DNA of 6,772 nucleotides from the NCBI GenBank assembly GCA_023864145.1, contig JAIVER010000063.1:1-6772 (forward strand), written 5' to 3'. Each line of letters starts with the position of its first letter. Position 1 is the first letter of the stretch. The position numbers were made by a program, and so were the translations under genes. Positions 1 to 6,624 of the stretch are shown here, piece after piece. The stretch is from Thiohalomonas sp. (lineage in GTDB: Bacteria; Pseudomonadota; Gammaproteobacteria; GRL18). The notes beneath the pieces were generated by a model that worked only from the letters and a program-made list of their open reading frames with translations, ran no database searches and was not told the origin of the DNA.

Positions 1-78
1 TTACCGAGCATTGGAAAATCATTAGATTCTCGAATTAATGATAATTTCCAAGTGTTCGATCCTGCATTTTCAAGTTGA
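1..78 (+). CDS. IS630-type transposase, C-terminal fragment (5' part outside the window)
   Basis: Frame 1 is open from the window edge for 25 codons and ends at TGA 76-78. The peptide contains SRINDNFQVFDPAF, which resembles, from memory, the C-terminal tail of DDE transposases of one IS630 branch. The stop lies inside the terminal repeat that ends at about position 85, as expected for a transposase gene filling its element. The orientation is the same as the transposase that starts near the right edge, and the two elements have related ends, so both may be copies of one IS. The catalytic core is not in the window. The call rests on a short peptide plus the repeat, so it is moderate; whether the gene is intact cannot be judged. 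Confidence 0.55.
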   Translation, partial: LPSIGKSLDSRINDNFQVFDPAFSS

Positions 79-87
79 TTGGGTATA
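64..87 (-). repeat. Right terminal inverted repeat of the left IS element, plus TA target site
   Basis: Read on the - strand this 24-base stretch starts TATACCCA and ends GAAAATGC. The stretch at 6566-6589 on the + strand starts and ends with the same eight bases; 17 of 24 positions agree, with mismatches only in the middle. IS630 elements are known to insert at the TA of CTAG and duplicate it. Here GGGTA is followed by TAG at 86-88, so the element probably ends at 85 and the duplicated TA is 86-87. Confidence 0.6.
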
Positions 88-193
88 GTTAGAAAAATAA
101 GTGAGCATAGCCTTAACGGTGGTAATTTAGAAATATTTGCTGAGTAGTTATCTTTATCAGCAGCTTCAATTTAACAAAAAGAGAGTCGACTAT
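88..193. other. Short AT-rich intergenic stretch with no recognised content
   Basis: Between the IS end and the operon promoter there is about 100 bp with stops in all frames and no credible coding start. A weak inverted repeat is visible (GCTGA 139-143 with TCAGC 157-161), but its 13-base loop makes it unconvincing. It may hold regulator sites upstream of the promoter; none can be identified. Confidence 0.4.
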
Positions 194-222
194 TTGCCTG
201 AAAATTAAATAAACGGTATTAT
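194..222 (+). promoter_or_regulatory. Sigma70-type promoter of the gcv operon
   Basis: A -35 box TTGCCT (194-199) and a -10 box TATTAT (217-222) are separated by exactly 17 bp in an AT-rich background. Transcription would start near 229-231, a few bases before the first riboswitch stem at 239. That placement just upstream of a structured leader is the best support. The promoter is predicted from sequence only. Confidence 0.6.
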
Positions 223-238
223 TAGCCCTCGACGCATA

Positions 239-425
239 TCTGTATGGGAGAGAATGATTTTTTATAAATCATCACCGAAGGCGCAACTCACCCGGAAACG
301 CTCAGGTTTCAGAACTGTACAGACTCAGGAATTTATCTATAATTCCTCCTTGACTCTGGAGAGAGATTGTAAAAATATCAATCCACCGAAGGGGCTCAAG
401 CTCTCAGGTAGTTGGACAGAGGGGT
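239..425 (+). promoter_or_regulatory. Tandem glycine riboswitch (gcvT motif, two aptamers)
   Basis: Two glycine aptamers lie in series. Aptamer 1: the P1 strand TCTGTA (239-244) pairs with TACAGA (318-323). It encloses the conserved GGGAGAGA (246-253), a TGATTT/AAATCA hairpin (255-260 with 266-271), CACCGAAGG (273-281) and CTCAGG (301-306). Aptamer 2: CTCTG (354-358) pairs with CAGAG (417-421). It encloses GGAGAGAG (358-365), CACCGAAGG (384-392), CTCTCAGG (401-408) and GGACAGAG (414-421). These are hallmark elements of the glycine riboswitch, which commonly switches on gcv genes when glycine is high. The glycine cleavage genes downstream fit exactly. Unusual points are a linker hairpin between the aptamers (327-347) and a very compact P3 region in aptamer 2 (391-404). 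Confidence 0.95.
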
Positions 426-512
426 GAAAATAATCACTTTTTCGGTATTAATTAGTATCAATAATTACCGGGAGTAAAGTGACTATCTTCAAGTGCAAGA
501 TGAAATTTTTTT
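426..512 (+). promoter_or_regulatory. Probable expression platform of the glycine riboswitch
   Basis: Downstream of aptamer 2, TCACTTT (434-440) is perfectly complementary to AAAGTGA (476-482), and inside that CGGTA (443-447) pairs with TACCG (466-470), giving a long stem. TCACTT could instead pair with GGGTGA (422-427, two G-U pairs) or with the second AAGTG (491-495), so alternative folds exist. A small ATCTT/AAGAT hairpin (485-489 with 497-501) precedes seven T (506-512). It is AT-rich and four bases from the T run, so it is only a weak candidate terminator. The remaining leader to 562 shows a poor ribosome site (GAGA at 549-552). Confidence 0.5.
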
Positions 513-562
513 ATTCATGCGGCCCTAAGTACACTATTGTTAAATATTGAGACAGCGTAAAA

Positions 563-1552
563 ATGAGCATAGAGTCAGATATATCTCCTCAGCAGGTTAA
601 TAATACTCTGCACACGCAGACTTTAAAAACAACTCCGGCAAAACGTATTATCCCTATTTTTGATCATTCGAATAAACCCAATTCATCTCGAATGCCGACT
701 TATATTCGCCAGGCATTAACGGATAAAACTCACTTTTCTGAAACAGCATCTAGTGTACATGATAATAAACTGGTCACTGTCTGCGAAGAAGCCCATTGTC
801 CTAATCGCAATGAATGCTGGAATCGCGGTACTGCCACTTTTATGCTGCTGGGTGATATCTGCACTCGCGCCTGTGGTTTTTGTGCGGTTAAAACAGGCTC
901 TCCCGATAGTGTCGATCAGTCAGAGCCTGCCCGAATTGCTCAGGCAGTAGCAGAAATGGGATTAGATTTTGTGGTGCTGACTTCTGTTAATCGTGATGAA
1001 CTGCCGGAGGCTGGGGCAAGCATTTTTGCCAATACCTTACTTGAATTACGAAAAATGAACCCTGCCATTGGCGTAGAATTTTTAACCCCTGATTTTAGAA
1101 ATTGTCAGGAAAAAGCCGTTGATATTGTGACTAAAATTCTAGCGATTGCTCCCTATGCAGGTGAAGCGGTTATACGTTTAATCTGGGGGCATAATATTGA
1201 AACAGTGCCGTCTTTATATAAAGAAGTGCGTAAGGGTAGTAAATATGAACGTTCATTAGAAATGCTGCGCCTTGCTGCCGAAGTGGCACAGCTAGAAACC
1301 AAGTCCTCGATTATTTTAGGGCTGGGAGAAACAGAAGATGAAGTCTACCAGGTGATGCAGGACTTACGAGCTAATCAGGTAAGCAGAATTGCATTGGGGC
1401 AATACCTCAGACCCACTCGATATCACCTGCCTGTAAAAGAATATCTGCCATTGGAGCAATTTGCAGAATATGAAAAAATGGCTCAGGAACAGGGCTTTAG
1501 CTGGGTAAAATCCGGTCCTATGGTACGTTCATCGTATCATGCTGAAGATTAA
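563..1552 (+). CDS. lipA: Lipoyl synthase family protein (LipA paralogue) of the gcv operon
   Basis: Radical SAM iron-sulfur enzyme expected to insert two sulfur atoms into an octanoyl chain on a carrier protein, making lipoate; the obvious local substrate is GcvH. The 329 residues hold all LipA cluster ligands: the auxiliary-cluster motif CX4CX5C (C74, C79, C85), the radical SAM motif CX3CX2C (C100, C104, C107) and the C-terminal RSSY (322-325), whose serine binds the auxiliary cluster. GLGET (253-257) and GQYLRPTRYHLP (279-290) are also family motifs. Compared with ordinary LipA, as I recall it, there is an insertion of about 11 residues before HNIETV (210-215), FN before that histidine is replaced by WG (208-209), and KSGLM is KSSII (247-251). 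The first ~43 residues are a non-conserved extension; Met44 is an alternative start but lacks a ribosome site. First gene of the operon, behind the glycine riboswitch. Family certain; substrate inferred. Confidence 0.88.
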   Translation: MSIESDISPQQVNNTLHTQTLKTTPAKRIIPIFDHSNKPNSSRMPTYIRQALTDKTHFSETASSVHDNKLVTVCEEAHCPNRNECWNRGTATFMLLGDICTRACGFCAVKTGSPDSVDQSEPARIAQAVAEMGLDFVVLTSVNRDELPEAGASIFANTLLELRKMNPAIGVEFLTPDFRNCQEKAVDIVTKILAIAPYAGEAVIRLIWGHNIETVPSLYKEVRKGSKYERSLEMLRLAAEVAQLETKSSIILGLGETEDEVYQVMQDLRANQVSRIALGQYLRPTRYHLPVKEYLPLEQFAEYEKMAQEQGFSWVKSGPMVRSSYHAED

Positions 1553-1585
1553 GCAGAACATTCATTAAAAAGTGAACAATTGACT

Positions 1586-2719
1586 ATGACTACAAAGCAA
1601 ACAACTCTTAAAGAAACACCGCTGATTAAAGCACACCAGACTATGGGCGCCAAACTGGTTAATTTTGGCGGCTGGAATATGCCTATCCACTACGCCTCAC
1701 AAATTGATGAACATCATCAGGTGAGAAGCGATGCGGGTATGTTTGATGTCTGCCACATGGCCATTGTCGATTTACGCGGCTGTGAGGTGATTGCTTATCT
1801 GGCAAAGCTGCTGGCTAATGATGTGGCAAAAATTGCGGACAAACCGGGTAAAGCACTCTATAGCTGTATGCTCAATAACAGTGGTGGTGTAATAGATGAT
1901 CTGATCATCTATTCTATGGAGCCGGCATGGGTACGAGTGATTGTCAATTCCTCCACCAGAGAAAAAGACATTGCCTGGATGCGTACCCAGATTGGTACCA
2001 TGCCCGTCGATCTCAATGAACGTGATGATTTAGCCATGATTGCCGTGCAAGGTCCGAATGCCAGAAATTTAGCTACTCAGGCCCTGGGTGATGAGATTGC
2101 AGGAGCTGACGAACTAAAGCCATTTAATGCACTATTAATCAATGCGGGTGCTGATAATGAACGCTTTGTGGCTCGTACTGGTTATACCGGTGAAGATGGT
2201 TATGAAATTGTCTGTGCCAATGATCAGGCCGAAAGCATGTGGAACCTGTTAGCTGATGCCGCTGTCAAACCCTGCGGCTTAGGTGCTCGTGATACTCTGA
2301 GACTTGAGGCGGGTATGAATCTTTACGGCAATGATATGGATGAAACTCAATCGCCATTAGAAAGCGGTCTGAGCTGGACGGTTGACTTTAGCAATGAGCA
2401 ACGTCAATTTAATGGTCGTGAGGCACTGGAGAAACAAAAGGAGCAGGGCTTAAAGTATAAATTTGTCGGTCTGATCCTCAAGGGTAAAGGTGTTTTGCGT
2501 GCCCATCAAAAAGTGCTGCTTGAAGGTGCCGCAGATGGCAGCAAAGAAGGCGAACTGACTAGCGGCAGTTTTTCTCCCACCATGCAGCAGGCCATAGGCT
2601 TTGCCCGGGTACCGCTTGAGACCGGTGATACCTGTCTGGTTGAAATACGCAAAAAACAACTGGCAGCACAGGTGGTTAAATTACCATTTGTACGTCAGGG
2701 TAAAGTCTTAGTCGAATAA
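1586..2719 (+). CDS. gcvT: Glycine cleavage system T protein (aminomethyltransferase)
   Basis: Transfers the methylene group from aminomethyl-lipoyl GcvH to tetrahydrofolate, releasing ammonia and leaving dihydrolipoyl-H. The protein has 377 residues, near the usual length (E. coli GcvT about 364), and aligns end to end from memory. Visible motifs are GAKLVNFGGWNMPIHY near the N-terminus, SGGVIDDL (99-106, holding the conserved folate-site aspartates), AVQGPN (153-158), GYTGEDGYE (199-207) and CGLGARDTLRLEAGMNLYG (230-248). TSGSFSPT (325-332) is in the C-terminal barrel. The usual FDVSHM reads FDVCHM (53-58), a serine-to-cysteine change. I chose ATG 1586 over the in-frame TTG 1580 because it gives a normal MTT-type start; AGTGA (1571-1575) is a weak ribosome site for either. 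It lies 33 bases after lipA in the same operon. Confidence 0.97.
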   Translation: MTTKQTTLKETPLIKAHQTMGAKLVNFGGWNMPIHYASQIDEHHQVRSDAGMFDVCHMAIVDLRGCEVIAYLAKLLANDVAKIADKPGKALYSCMLNNSGGVIDDLIIYSMEPAWVRVIVNSSTREKDIAWMRTQIGTMPVDLNERDDLAMIAVQGPNARNLATQALGDEIAGADELKPFNALLINAGADNERFVARTGYTGEDGYEIVCANDQAESMWNLLADAAVKPCGLGARDTLRLEAGMNLYGNDMDETQSPLESGLSWTVDFSNEQRQFNGREALEKQKEQGLKYKFVGLILKGKGVLRAHQKVLLEGAADGSKEGELTSGSFSPTMQQAIGFARVPLETGDTCLVEIRKKQLAAQVVKLPFVRQGKVLVE

Positions 2720-2753
2720 ATTTACGTACAACTAAAAATACAAGGTAAAGAAA

Positions 2754-3149
2754 ATGAGTGATATACCACAGGAATTAAAATACACAGCATCCCATGAATG
2801 GGTTCGTATTGAAGATGACGGTACTTTAACCGTAGGCATTACTGAACATGCTCAGGCTCTGCTAGGCGATATGGTGTTTGTTGAACTGCCTGATGTGGGT
2901 GATGATTTTGAAGCAGAGCAGGATTGTGCTGTGCTTGAATCAGTGAAGGCGGCATCGGATATTTATTGCCCGATTGAAGGTCAGATTGTTGCGGTCAATG
3001 AAGAGTTGGAAGATGCTCCAGAGCAGATTAATGTTAATGCTTATCATGAAGGCTGGATTTTCCGTATACAGCCTGTTAATGCCGATCATATTGATGAGCT
3101 GATGGGACCTGATGAATATGCTGAGCTGGTTGAATCTGAATCCCACTAA
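2754..3149 (+). CDS. gcvH: Glycine cleavage system H protein (lipoyl carrier)
   Basis: Small cytoplasmic shuttle protein whose lipoyl arm carries the aminomethyl group from the P protein to the T protein and is reoxidised by the L protein. Its 131 residues match the family length. The lipoylation motif ESVKAASD (62-69) places the modified lysine at Lys65. It sits between [13 protein letters not shown] (37-49) and the C-terminal [11 protein letters not shown] region (95-105), the typical hammerhead-domain layout. A good ribosome site AAGG (2742-2745) sits eight bases before ATG. It follows gcvT by 34 bases. The lipA-like gene at the head of the operon is a plausible source of its cofactor. The protein is complete and all key residues are present. 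Confidence 0.98.
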   Translation: MSDIPQELKYTASHEWVRIEDDGTLTVGITEHAQALLGDMVFVELPDVGDDFEAEQDCAVLESVKAASDIYCPIEGQIVAVNEELEDAPEQINVNAYHEGWIFRIQPVNADHIDELMGPDEYAELVESESH

Positions 3150-3150
3150 A

Positions 3151-3170
3151 TCAACAAGAGTTCAACAAGA
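3151..3170 (+). repeat. Short tandem repeat in the gcvH-gcvPA gap
   Basis: TCAACAAGA occurs at 3151-3159 and again at 3162-3170, an 11-base period right after the gcvH stop. It is short and of unknown significance, most likely a local duplication in the 52-base spacer. Confidence 0.5.
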
Positions 3171-3201
3171 ATAAAGCCAAGATAAGAGTTTGAGATAAAA
3201 A

Positions 3202-4638
3202 ATGCCCTATATACCCCATACACCGAATGAAGTAGAAGAAATGCTTCGCGTCATTGGCGCAGAATCCATTGATGATCTGTTTGACGAAATTCCACAAGAG
3301 CTGCGTATTGATCTGGAAAAAAGCACTGGCCTGAATCCTATCCCATTAGGTAAGTCTGAAATGGCTGTGCAGCGCCAGTTGTCAGAAAAAGCGATGCTTG
3401 ATGGTACACCTTTATGTTTTGCTGGTGGTGGCGCGTATGAGCATCATATTCCTGCTGCATTATGGGAACTGGCTACTCGAGGTGAATTTTATTCGGCTTA
3501 TACACCTTATCAGGCGGAAGCGAGTCAGGGTACATTACAGGTCATCTATGAATTTCAAAGTATGATTGCCAACCTGACGGCAATGGATGTGTCTAATGCT
3601 TCTTTGTATGACGGTGCTTCCGGTTTAGCAGAGGCTGTTTTAATGGCAGTGCGTGCTAACCGTAAGGCAAAATCAAAACGAATATTGATGCCTGAATCCG
3701 TTTCTCCGGTCTATCGTCAGGTTGTTGAAACAATAGTAAAAAATCAGGGTATTACACTGGAATTGATTGCTATTGACCAGACAACAGGCACTATTAATCG
3801 AGAACATGCTCAACAGCAGTTGCATAATGATGCAGCATTCGCCGCATTAGTCATACCTCAGCCTAATTATTTCGGCTCTCTTGAAGAGGTTCATCAACTG
3901 ACAGATTGGGCATATAAACAAGGTGCTCTGGTGATAGCGCAAGTAAATCCGACGGCATTAGCATTATTGGCGGCACCGGGAAACTGGGGTGAGAACGGTG
4001 CTGATATCGCAGTAGGTGAAGCTCAGCCTCTGGGTATTCCTCTGTCATCAGGCGGGCCTTATATTGGTTTTATTGCCTGTAAACAAAAACTGGTGAGACA
4101 ATTACCCGGACGTATTGTCGGGCGTACGGTTGATTTGGATGATAAGCCGGGATTCACTCTGACACTACAGGCCAGAGAGCAGCATATTCGTCGTTCCAAG
4201 GCGACTTCCAATATTTGTACTAATCAGGGATTGCTGGCTACAGCAGTCACGCTATATCTTTCTTTTCTAGGTACGGATGGTCTGCAAAAAGTAGCGGCTT
4301 CCTGTGTGGCGAATACACAAAAATTAATCGCTCTGTTAGAAAAAAGCCCAGAAATTAAGTTCCCTTTTGGTAAGACTGTTTTTCATGAATTTGTGGTGCA
4401 ATTAGACGTGTCAGTGGATAGCGTTCTGGAGCGTCTGGCAGAAGAAGATATTGTTGGCGGGATTAATCTCTCACAGCAGCAAGTTGCTAGTCAATCAGTC
4501 GATGCAAATAAAAATCAATTATTAATTTGTGTGACCGAAACAAAAACAGAAGAAGAATTACGCTTTTTCTCAGAGACGCTTATTGCTATCTGCTCAGAGA
4601 TCAGCTCTTTATCCAATAGTGAAGGAGAGTTGTCATGA
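3202..4638 (+). CDS. gcvPA: Glycine dehydrogenase (decarboxylating) subunit 1, P protein N-terminal half
   Basis: Alpha subunit of the two-part P protein, which together with GcvPB decarboxylates glycine with pyridoxal phosphate and loads GcvH. It is a fold-type I PLP-family protein but lacks the PLP lysine, which is on GcvPB. Family motifs in order are MPYIPHT at the start, AYEHHIPAA (78-86), [11 protein letters not shown] (100-110), [10 protein letters not shown] (136-145), [16 protein letters not shown] (271-286), [20 protein letters not shown] (323-342) and VTETKT (444-449). At 478 residues it is somewhat longer than the roughly 450 typical of bacterial subunit 1; a Ser/Glu-rich tail after about residue 462 accounts for part of this. 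GAGA (3192-3195) is the ribosome site. Its last four bases overlap the gcvPB start, suggesting translational coupling and equal amounts of both subunits. Confidence 0.96.
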   Translation: MPYIPHTPNEVEEMLRVIGAESIDDLFDEIPQELRIDLEKSTGLNPIPLGKSEMAVQRQLSEKAMLDGTPLCFAGGGAYEHHIPAALWELATRGEFYSAYTPYQAEASQGTLQVIYEFQSMIANLTAMDVSNASLYDGASGLAEAVLMAVRANRKAKSKRILMPESVSPVYRQVVETIVKNQGITLELIAIDQTTGTINREHAQQQLHNDAAFAALVIPQPNYFGSLEEVHQLTDWAYKQGALVIAQVNPTALALLAAPGNWGENGADIAVGEAQPLGIPLSSGGPYIGFIACKQKLVRQLPGRIVGRTVDLDDKPGFTLTLQAREQHIRRSKATSNICTNQGLLATAVTLYLSFLGTDGLQKVAASCVANTQKLIALLEKSPEIKFPFGKTVFHEFVVQLDVSVDSVLERLAEEDIVGGINLSQQQVASQSVDANKNQLLICVTETKTEEELRFFSETLIAICSEISSLSNSEGELS

Positions 4639-6146
4639 GTAAACGAATTATTGAACAAAATGCGGAAACACTGATCTTTGAACTATCCGATCAAAATCGT
4701 CGCAGCAGCTCACTTGCGCCGGATATTGATATTAATGATGCCTGTAATAACCTGCCGGAACATTTACAACGTAAGAAAAAATTACAACTGCCTCAAGTGG
4801 GTGAACTACAAGTCGTACGTCATTACACCCGTCTGTCACAAAAGAATTTTTCTATCGATACCCATTTTTATCCTTTGGGTTCCTGTACCATGAAGTATAA
4901 TCCTCGTGTCTGCAATACTCAGGCACAACTGGCGGGCTTTACTTCACGTCACCCAATGGCACACAGCTCTATGAGTCAGGGCGTGATGAGCTGTATGTTT
5001 GATCTGCAGAATATGCTGATGGAAGCCACGGGTATGAAACAGGTATCGCTGACACCGATGGCTGGTGCTCAAGGTGAATTTGCCGGTATTGCCATGATAC
5101 GTGCTTATCATGATCACAATAAAGAGCTTCAGCCGGATAAAGAGCCAGAGCGCAGTGAAATTATTGTACCTGATGCAGCTCATGGTACCAATCCGGCTAC
5201 GGCAGTCATGTCTGGTTATAAAGTAAAAGAAATTCCTACCAATGATCAGGGGGATATTGATATTGATGCGTTGGAAAAAATGATTGGCCCGCAAACCGCC
5301 GGTATCATGTTGACCAATCCCTCAACATTAGGTGTCTTTGAACGTAAAATTAAACTCATTGCCGATATGATCCATAAGGCTGGTGGTCTGCTTTATTATG
5401 ATGGCGCTAATCTTAATGCTATTTTGGGTAAAGTTAAACCTGGTGATATGGGTTTTGATGTGATTCATATGAATCTACATAAAACCTTTTCGACGCCCCA
5501 TGGAGGAGGCGGCCCGGGTTCAGGTCCAATTGGCGTTAGTGAACGCTTACAACCATTTGTGCCGGTGCCAATTGTGGGCCGCAATGAGCAGGGTTATTAC
5601 TGGATAACAGAAAAACAGCTGCCTTTGAGTATTGGTCGTTTATCGGCATGGATGGGTAATGTGGGTATCTTATTACGTGCCTATATTTATGCCTTGCTAT
5701 TAGGTCGTAATGGTATGGTGCGTGTTGCTGATTTTGCTACTCTGAATGCCAACTATTTATTAAAACGTTTAATGGAGGCTGATTTTGAAATGGCCTTTCC
5801 AGAGCGTCGTGCCAGTAATGAATTTATTCTCACCTTGCGCAAAGAAGCCAAAGAATATGGCACCACTGCTATGGATTTTGCCAAGCGTCTGCTGGATTAT
5901 GGCTATCATGCACCGACAACTTATTTTCCTCTTTTAGTACCCGAATGCTTTTTAATCGAGCCCACAGAAACCGAAAGCCGGGATGATTTAGATGCCTTTG
6001 TGGAAACACTGATCAAGATCAGAGATGAAGCAGAACAATCACCTAATTTATTAAAAGATGCACCTTTTGAGCTGCCTGTCAGACGTTTAGATGATGTCAA
6101 AGCTGCTCGTGAACTGGATCTTAACTTTTATTATTCAAAGTGTTAA
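4635..6146 (+). CDS. gcvPB: Glycine dehydrogenase (decarboxylating) subunit 2, P protein C-terminal half
   Basis: Catalytic beta subunit of the split P protein. The PLP-binding lysine is Lys283 in [16 protein letters not shown] (280-295). Other hallmarks are [13 protein letters not shown] (78-90), [13 protein letters not shown] (139-151), DAAHGTNPA (180-188) and YYDGANLNA (254-262, with Asp256 expected to bind the PLP ring nitrogen). The C-terminal region has the normal [17 protein letters not shown] motif (425-437). At 503 residues it is near the family norm of about 480-510 and appears complete. A strong ribosome site, AAGGAGAG (4622-4629), lies inside the end of gcvPA, and the start codon overlaps the gcvPA stop as ATGA. 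The split form, rather than the fused protein of E. coli, helps characterise the lineage. Confidence 0.97.
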   Translation: MSKRIIEQNAETLIFELSDQNRRSSSLAPDIDINDACNNLPEHLQRKKKLQLPQVGELQVVRHYTRLSQKNFSIDTHFYPLGSCTMKYNPRVCNTQAQLAGFTSRHPMAHSSMSQGVMSCMFDLQNMLMEATGMKQVSLTPMAGAQGEFAGIAMIRAYHDHNKELQPDKEPERSEIIVPDAAHGTNPATAVMSGYKVKEIPTNDQGDIDIDALEKMIGPQTAGIMLTNPSTLGVFERKIKLIADMIHKAGGLLYYDGANLNAILGKVKPGDMGFDVIHMNLHKTFSTPHGGGGPGSGPIGVSERLQPFVPVPIVGRNEQGYYWITEKQLPLSIGRLSAWMGNVGILLRAYIYALLLGRNGMVRVADFATLNANYLLKRLMEADFEMAFPERRASNEFILTLRKEAKEYGTTAMDFAKRLLDYGYHAPTTYFPLLVPECFLIEPTETESRDDLDAFVETLIKIRDEAEQSPNLLKDAPFELPVRRLDDVKAARELDLNFYYSKC

Positions 6147-6170
6147 TTTTTAGTTCTTAGAAGACCAGCT

Positions 6171-6190
6171 CTAATAATAATTGTTATTAG
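6171..6190 (+). repeat. Near-perfect AT palindrome overlapping the dgkA ribosome site
   Basis: CTAATAA (6171-6177) pairs with TTATTAG (6184-6190), and the six central bases extend the symmetry to ten pairs with one U-G in RNA. The 3' arm runs into the AGGA ribosome site of dgkA (6189-6192). With only A-T pairs in the core the RNA hairpin would be weak. As DNA it could also be an operator; neither is shown. Confidence 0.45.
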
Positions 6191-6204
6191 GAATAAAAAA
6201 CAAA

Positions 6205-6564
6205 ATGAAACCAGGTAAAACAGGGATTGCACGTATTATTGATGCCGGAGGTTATTCATGGCTGGGTTTAAAGGCGGCCTATCAACATGAGGCCGCCTTT
6301 CGCCAGGAACTCTTGCTAACAATTATTCTTTTAGCAATGGCAATCTGGCTGGGTGAAAGCGGTATTGAATCAGCTCTAATGATTGGTAGCTTGTTTATTG
6401 TTTTAATTGTAGAGATCCTTAATTCTGCCATTGAAGCTGTGGTTGATCGCTTTGGTCCGGAACAACACGAATTGGCAGGAAGAGCTAAAGATATGGGGTC
6501 GGCCGCCGTCTTTTTGGCTTTAGCTACTGTTGTTATTCTCTGGATACTTGTTTTAGTCTTTTAG
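6205..6564 (+). CDS. dgkA: Diacylglycerol kinase (prokaryotic DgkA)
   Basis: Small inner-membrane kinase that phosphorylates diacylglycerol with ATP to phosphatidate, recycling lipid left from phospholipid head-group transfer. The 119 residues match the E. coli enzyme (122) in layout: an amphipathic N-terminus with AAFRQE (29-34), then three membrane helices at roughly 35-50, 56-74 and 98-119. The catalytic and metal-site motif EILNSAIEAVVDR (70-82) and HELAGRAKDMGSAA (88-101) are both present. ATG 6205 is preferred to the upstream TTG 6181 because AGGA (6189-6192) lies between them and the protein then starts like its homologues. It follows gcvPB by 58 bases with no clear terminator, so it may be read from the gcv promoter, though its function is unrelated. 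The stop is followed after one base by an IS end; the C-terminus is about three residues shorter than in E. coli. Confidence 0.95.
   Translation: MKPGKTGIARIIDAGGYSWLGLKAAYQHEAAFRQELLLTIILLAMAIWLGESGIESALMIGSLFIVLIVEILNSAIEAVVDRFGPEQHELAGRAKDMGSAAVFLALATVVILWILVLVF
6270..6300 (+). repeat. Perfect GC-rich inverted repeat inside dgkA
   Basis: AAAGGCGGCC (6270-6279) and GGCCGCCTTT (6291-6300) are exact reverse complements around an 11-base loop. The arms encode the two conserved Ala-Ala pairs of the DgkA N-terminus. In an AT-rich gene this would be a very stable mRNA hairpin about 65 bases after the start codon. It has a terminator-like stem, but only three T follow it. Confidence 0.8.
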
Positions 6565-6565
6565 C

Positions 6566-6589
6566 TATACCCATGACCTATGAAAATGC
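6566..6589 (+). repeat. Left terminal inverted repeat of the right IS element, plus TA target site
   Basis: It begins TATACCCA and ends GAAAATGC, matching the complement of 64-87 at both ends (17 of 24 positions). The context CTA followed by TACCC (6565-6572) fits insertion into a CTAG site with TA duplication, so the element itself probably begins at 6568. It starts one base after the dgkA stop codon. Confidence 0.65.
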
Positions 6590-6602
6590 TTGATTTTCAT
6601 AG
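6578..6602 (+). repeat. Perfect 10-bp hairpin at the IS left end
   Basis: CTATGAAAAT (6578-6587) and ATTTTCATAG (6593-6602) are exact reverse complements with loop GCTTG. It overlaps the inner part of the terminal repeat and lies just before the transposase start. It has no T run on either strand, so it is not a standard terminator. It could bind transposase, or fold in read-through RNA from dgkA and hide the upstream in-frame ATGs (6580, 6586). Confidence 0.7.
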
Positions 6603-6624
6603 AGAAGAAGATCAAAATTATCCA

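Noticed and set aside
485..512. Rho-independent terminator before the lipA-like gene
   Set aside because: There are only five mostly A-T pairs and a four-base gap before the T run. It is kept as a weak option within the expression platform, not called as a terminator.
753..950. Second + frame within the lipA-like gene
   Set aside because: It overlaps the cysteine motifs of the real LipA frame; the product is an out-of-frame shadow.
1580..1582. TTG as start of gcvT
   Set aside because: ATG 1586, two codons later, gives the usual N-terminus, so the rarer start codon is not needed.
2450..3146. Two - strand open frames of 68-69 codons inside gcvT and gcvH
   Set aside because: They are antisense to conserved genes, with no ribosome site or family resemblance.
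4944..5294. 116-codon open frame on the - strand inside gcvPB
   Set aside because: It lies wholly within the strongly conserved gcvPB sequence, and its product has no recognisable motif and a His/Ile/Phe-rich make-up typical of antisense shadows.
6181..6183. TTG as start of dgkA
   Set aside because: It lies upstream of the AGGA ribosome site and within the palindrome; ATG 6205 gives a family-like N-terminus.
6578..6602. Terminator of the gcv-dgkA transcript
   Set aside because: The stem is AT-rich with no T tract after it on either strand, and it belongs to the IS end.
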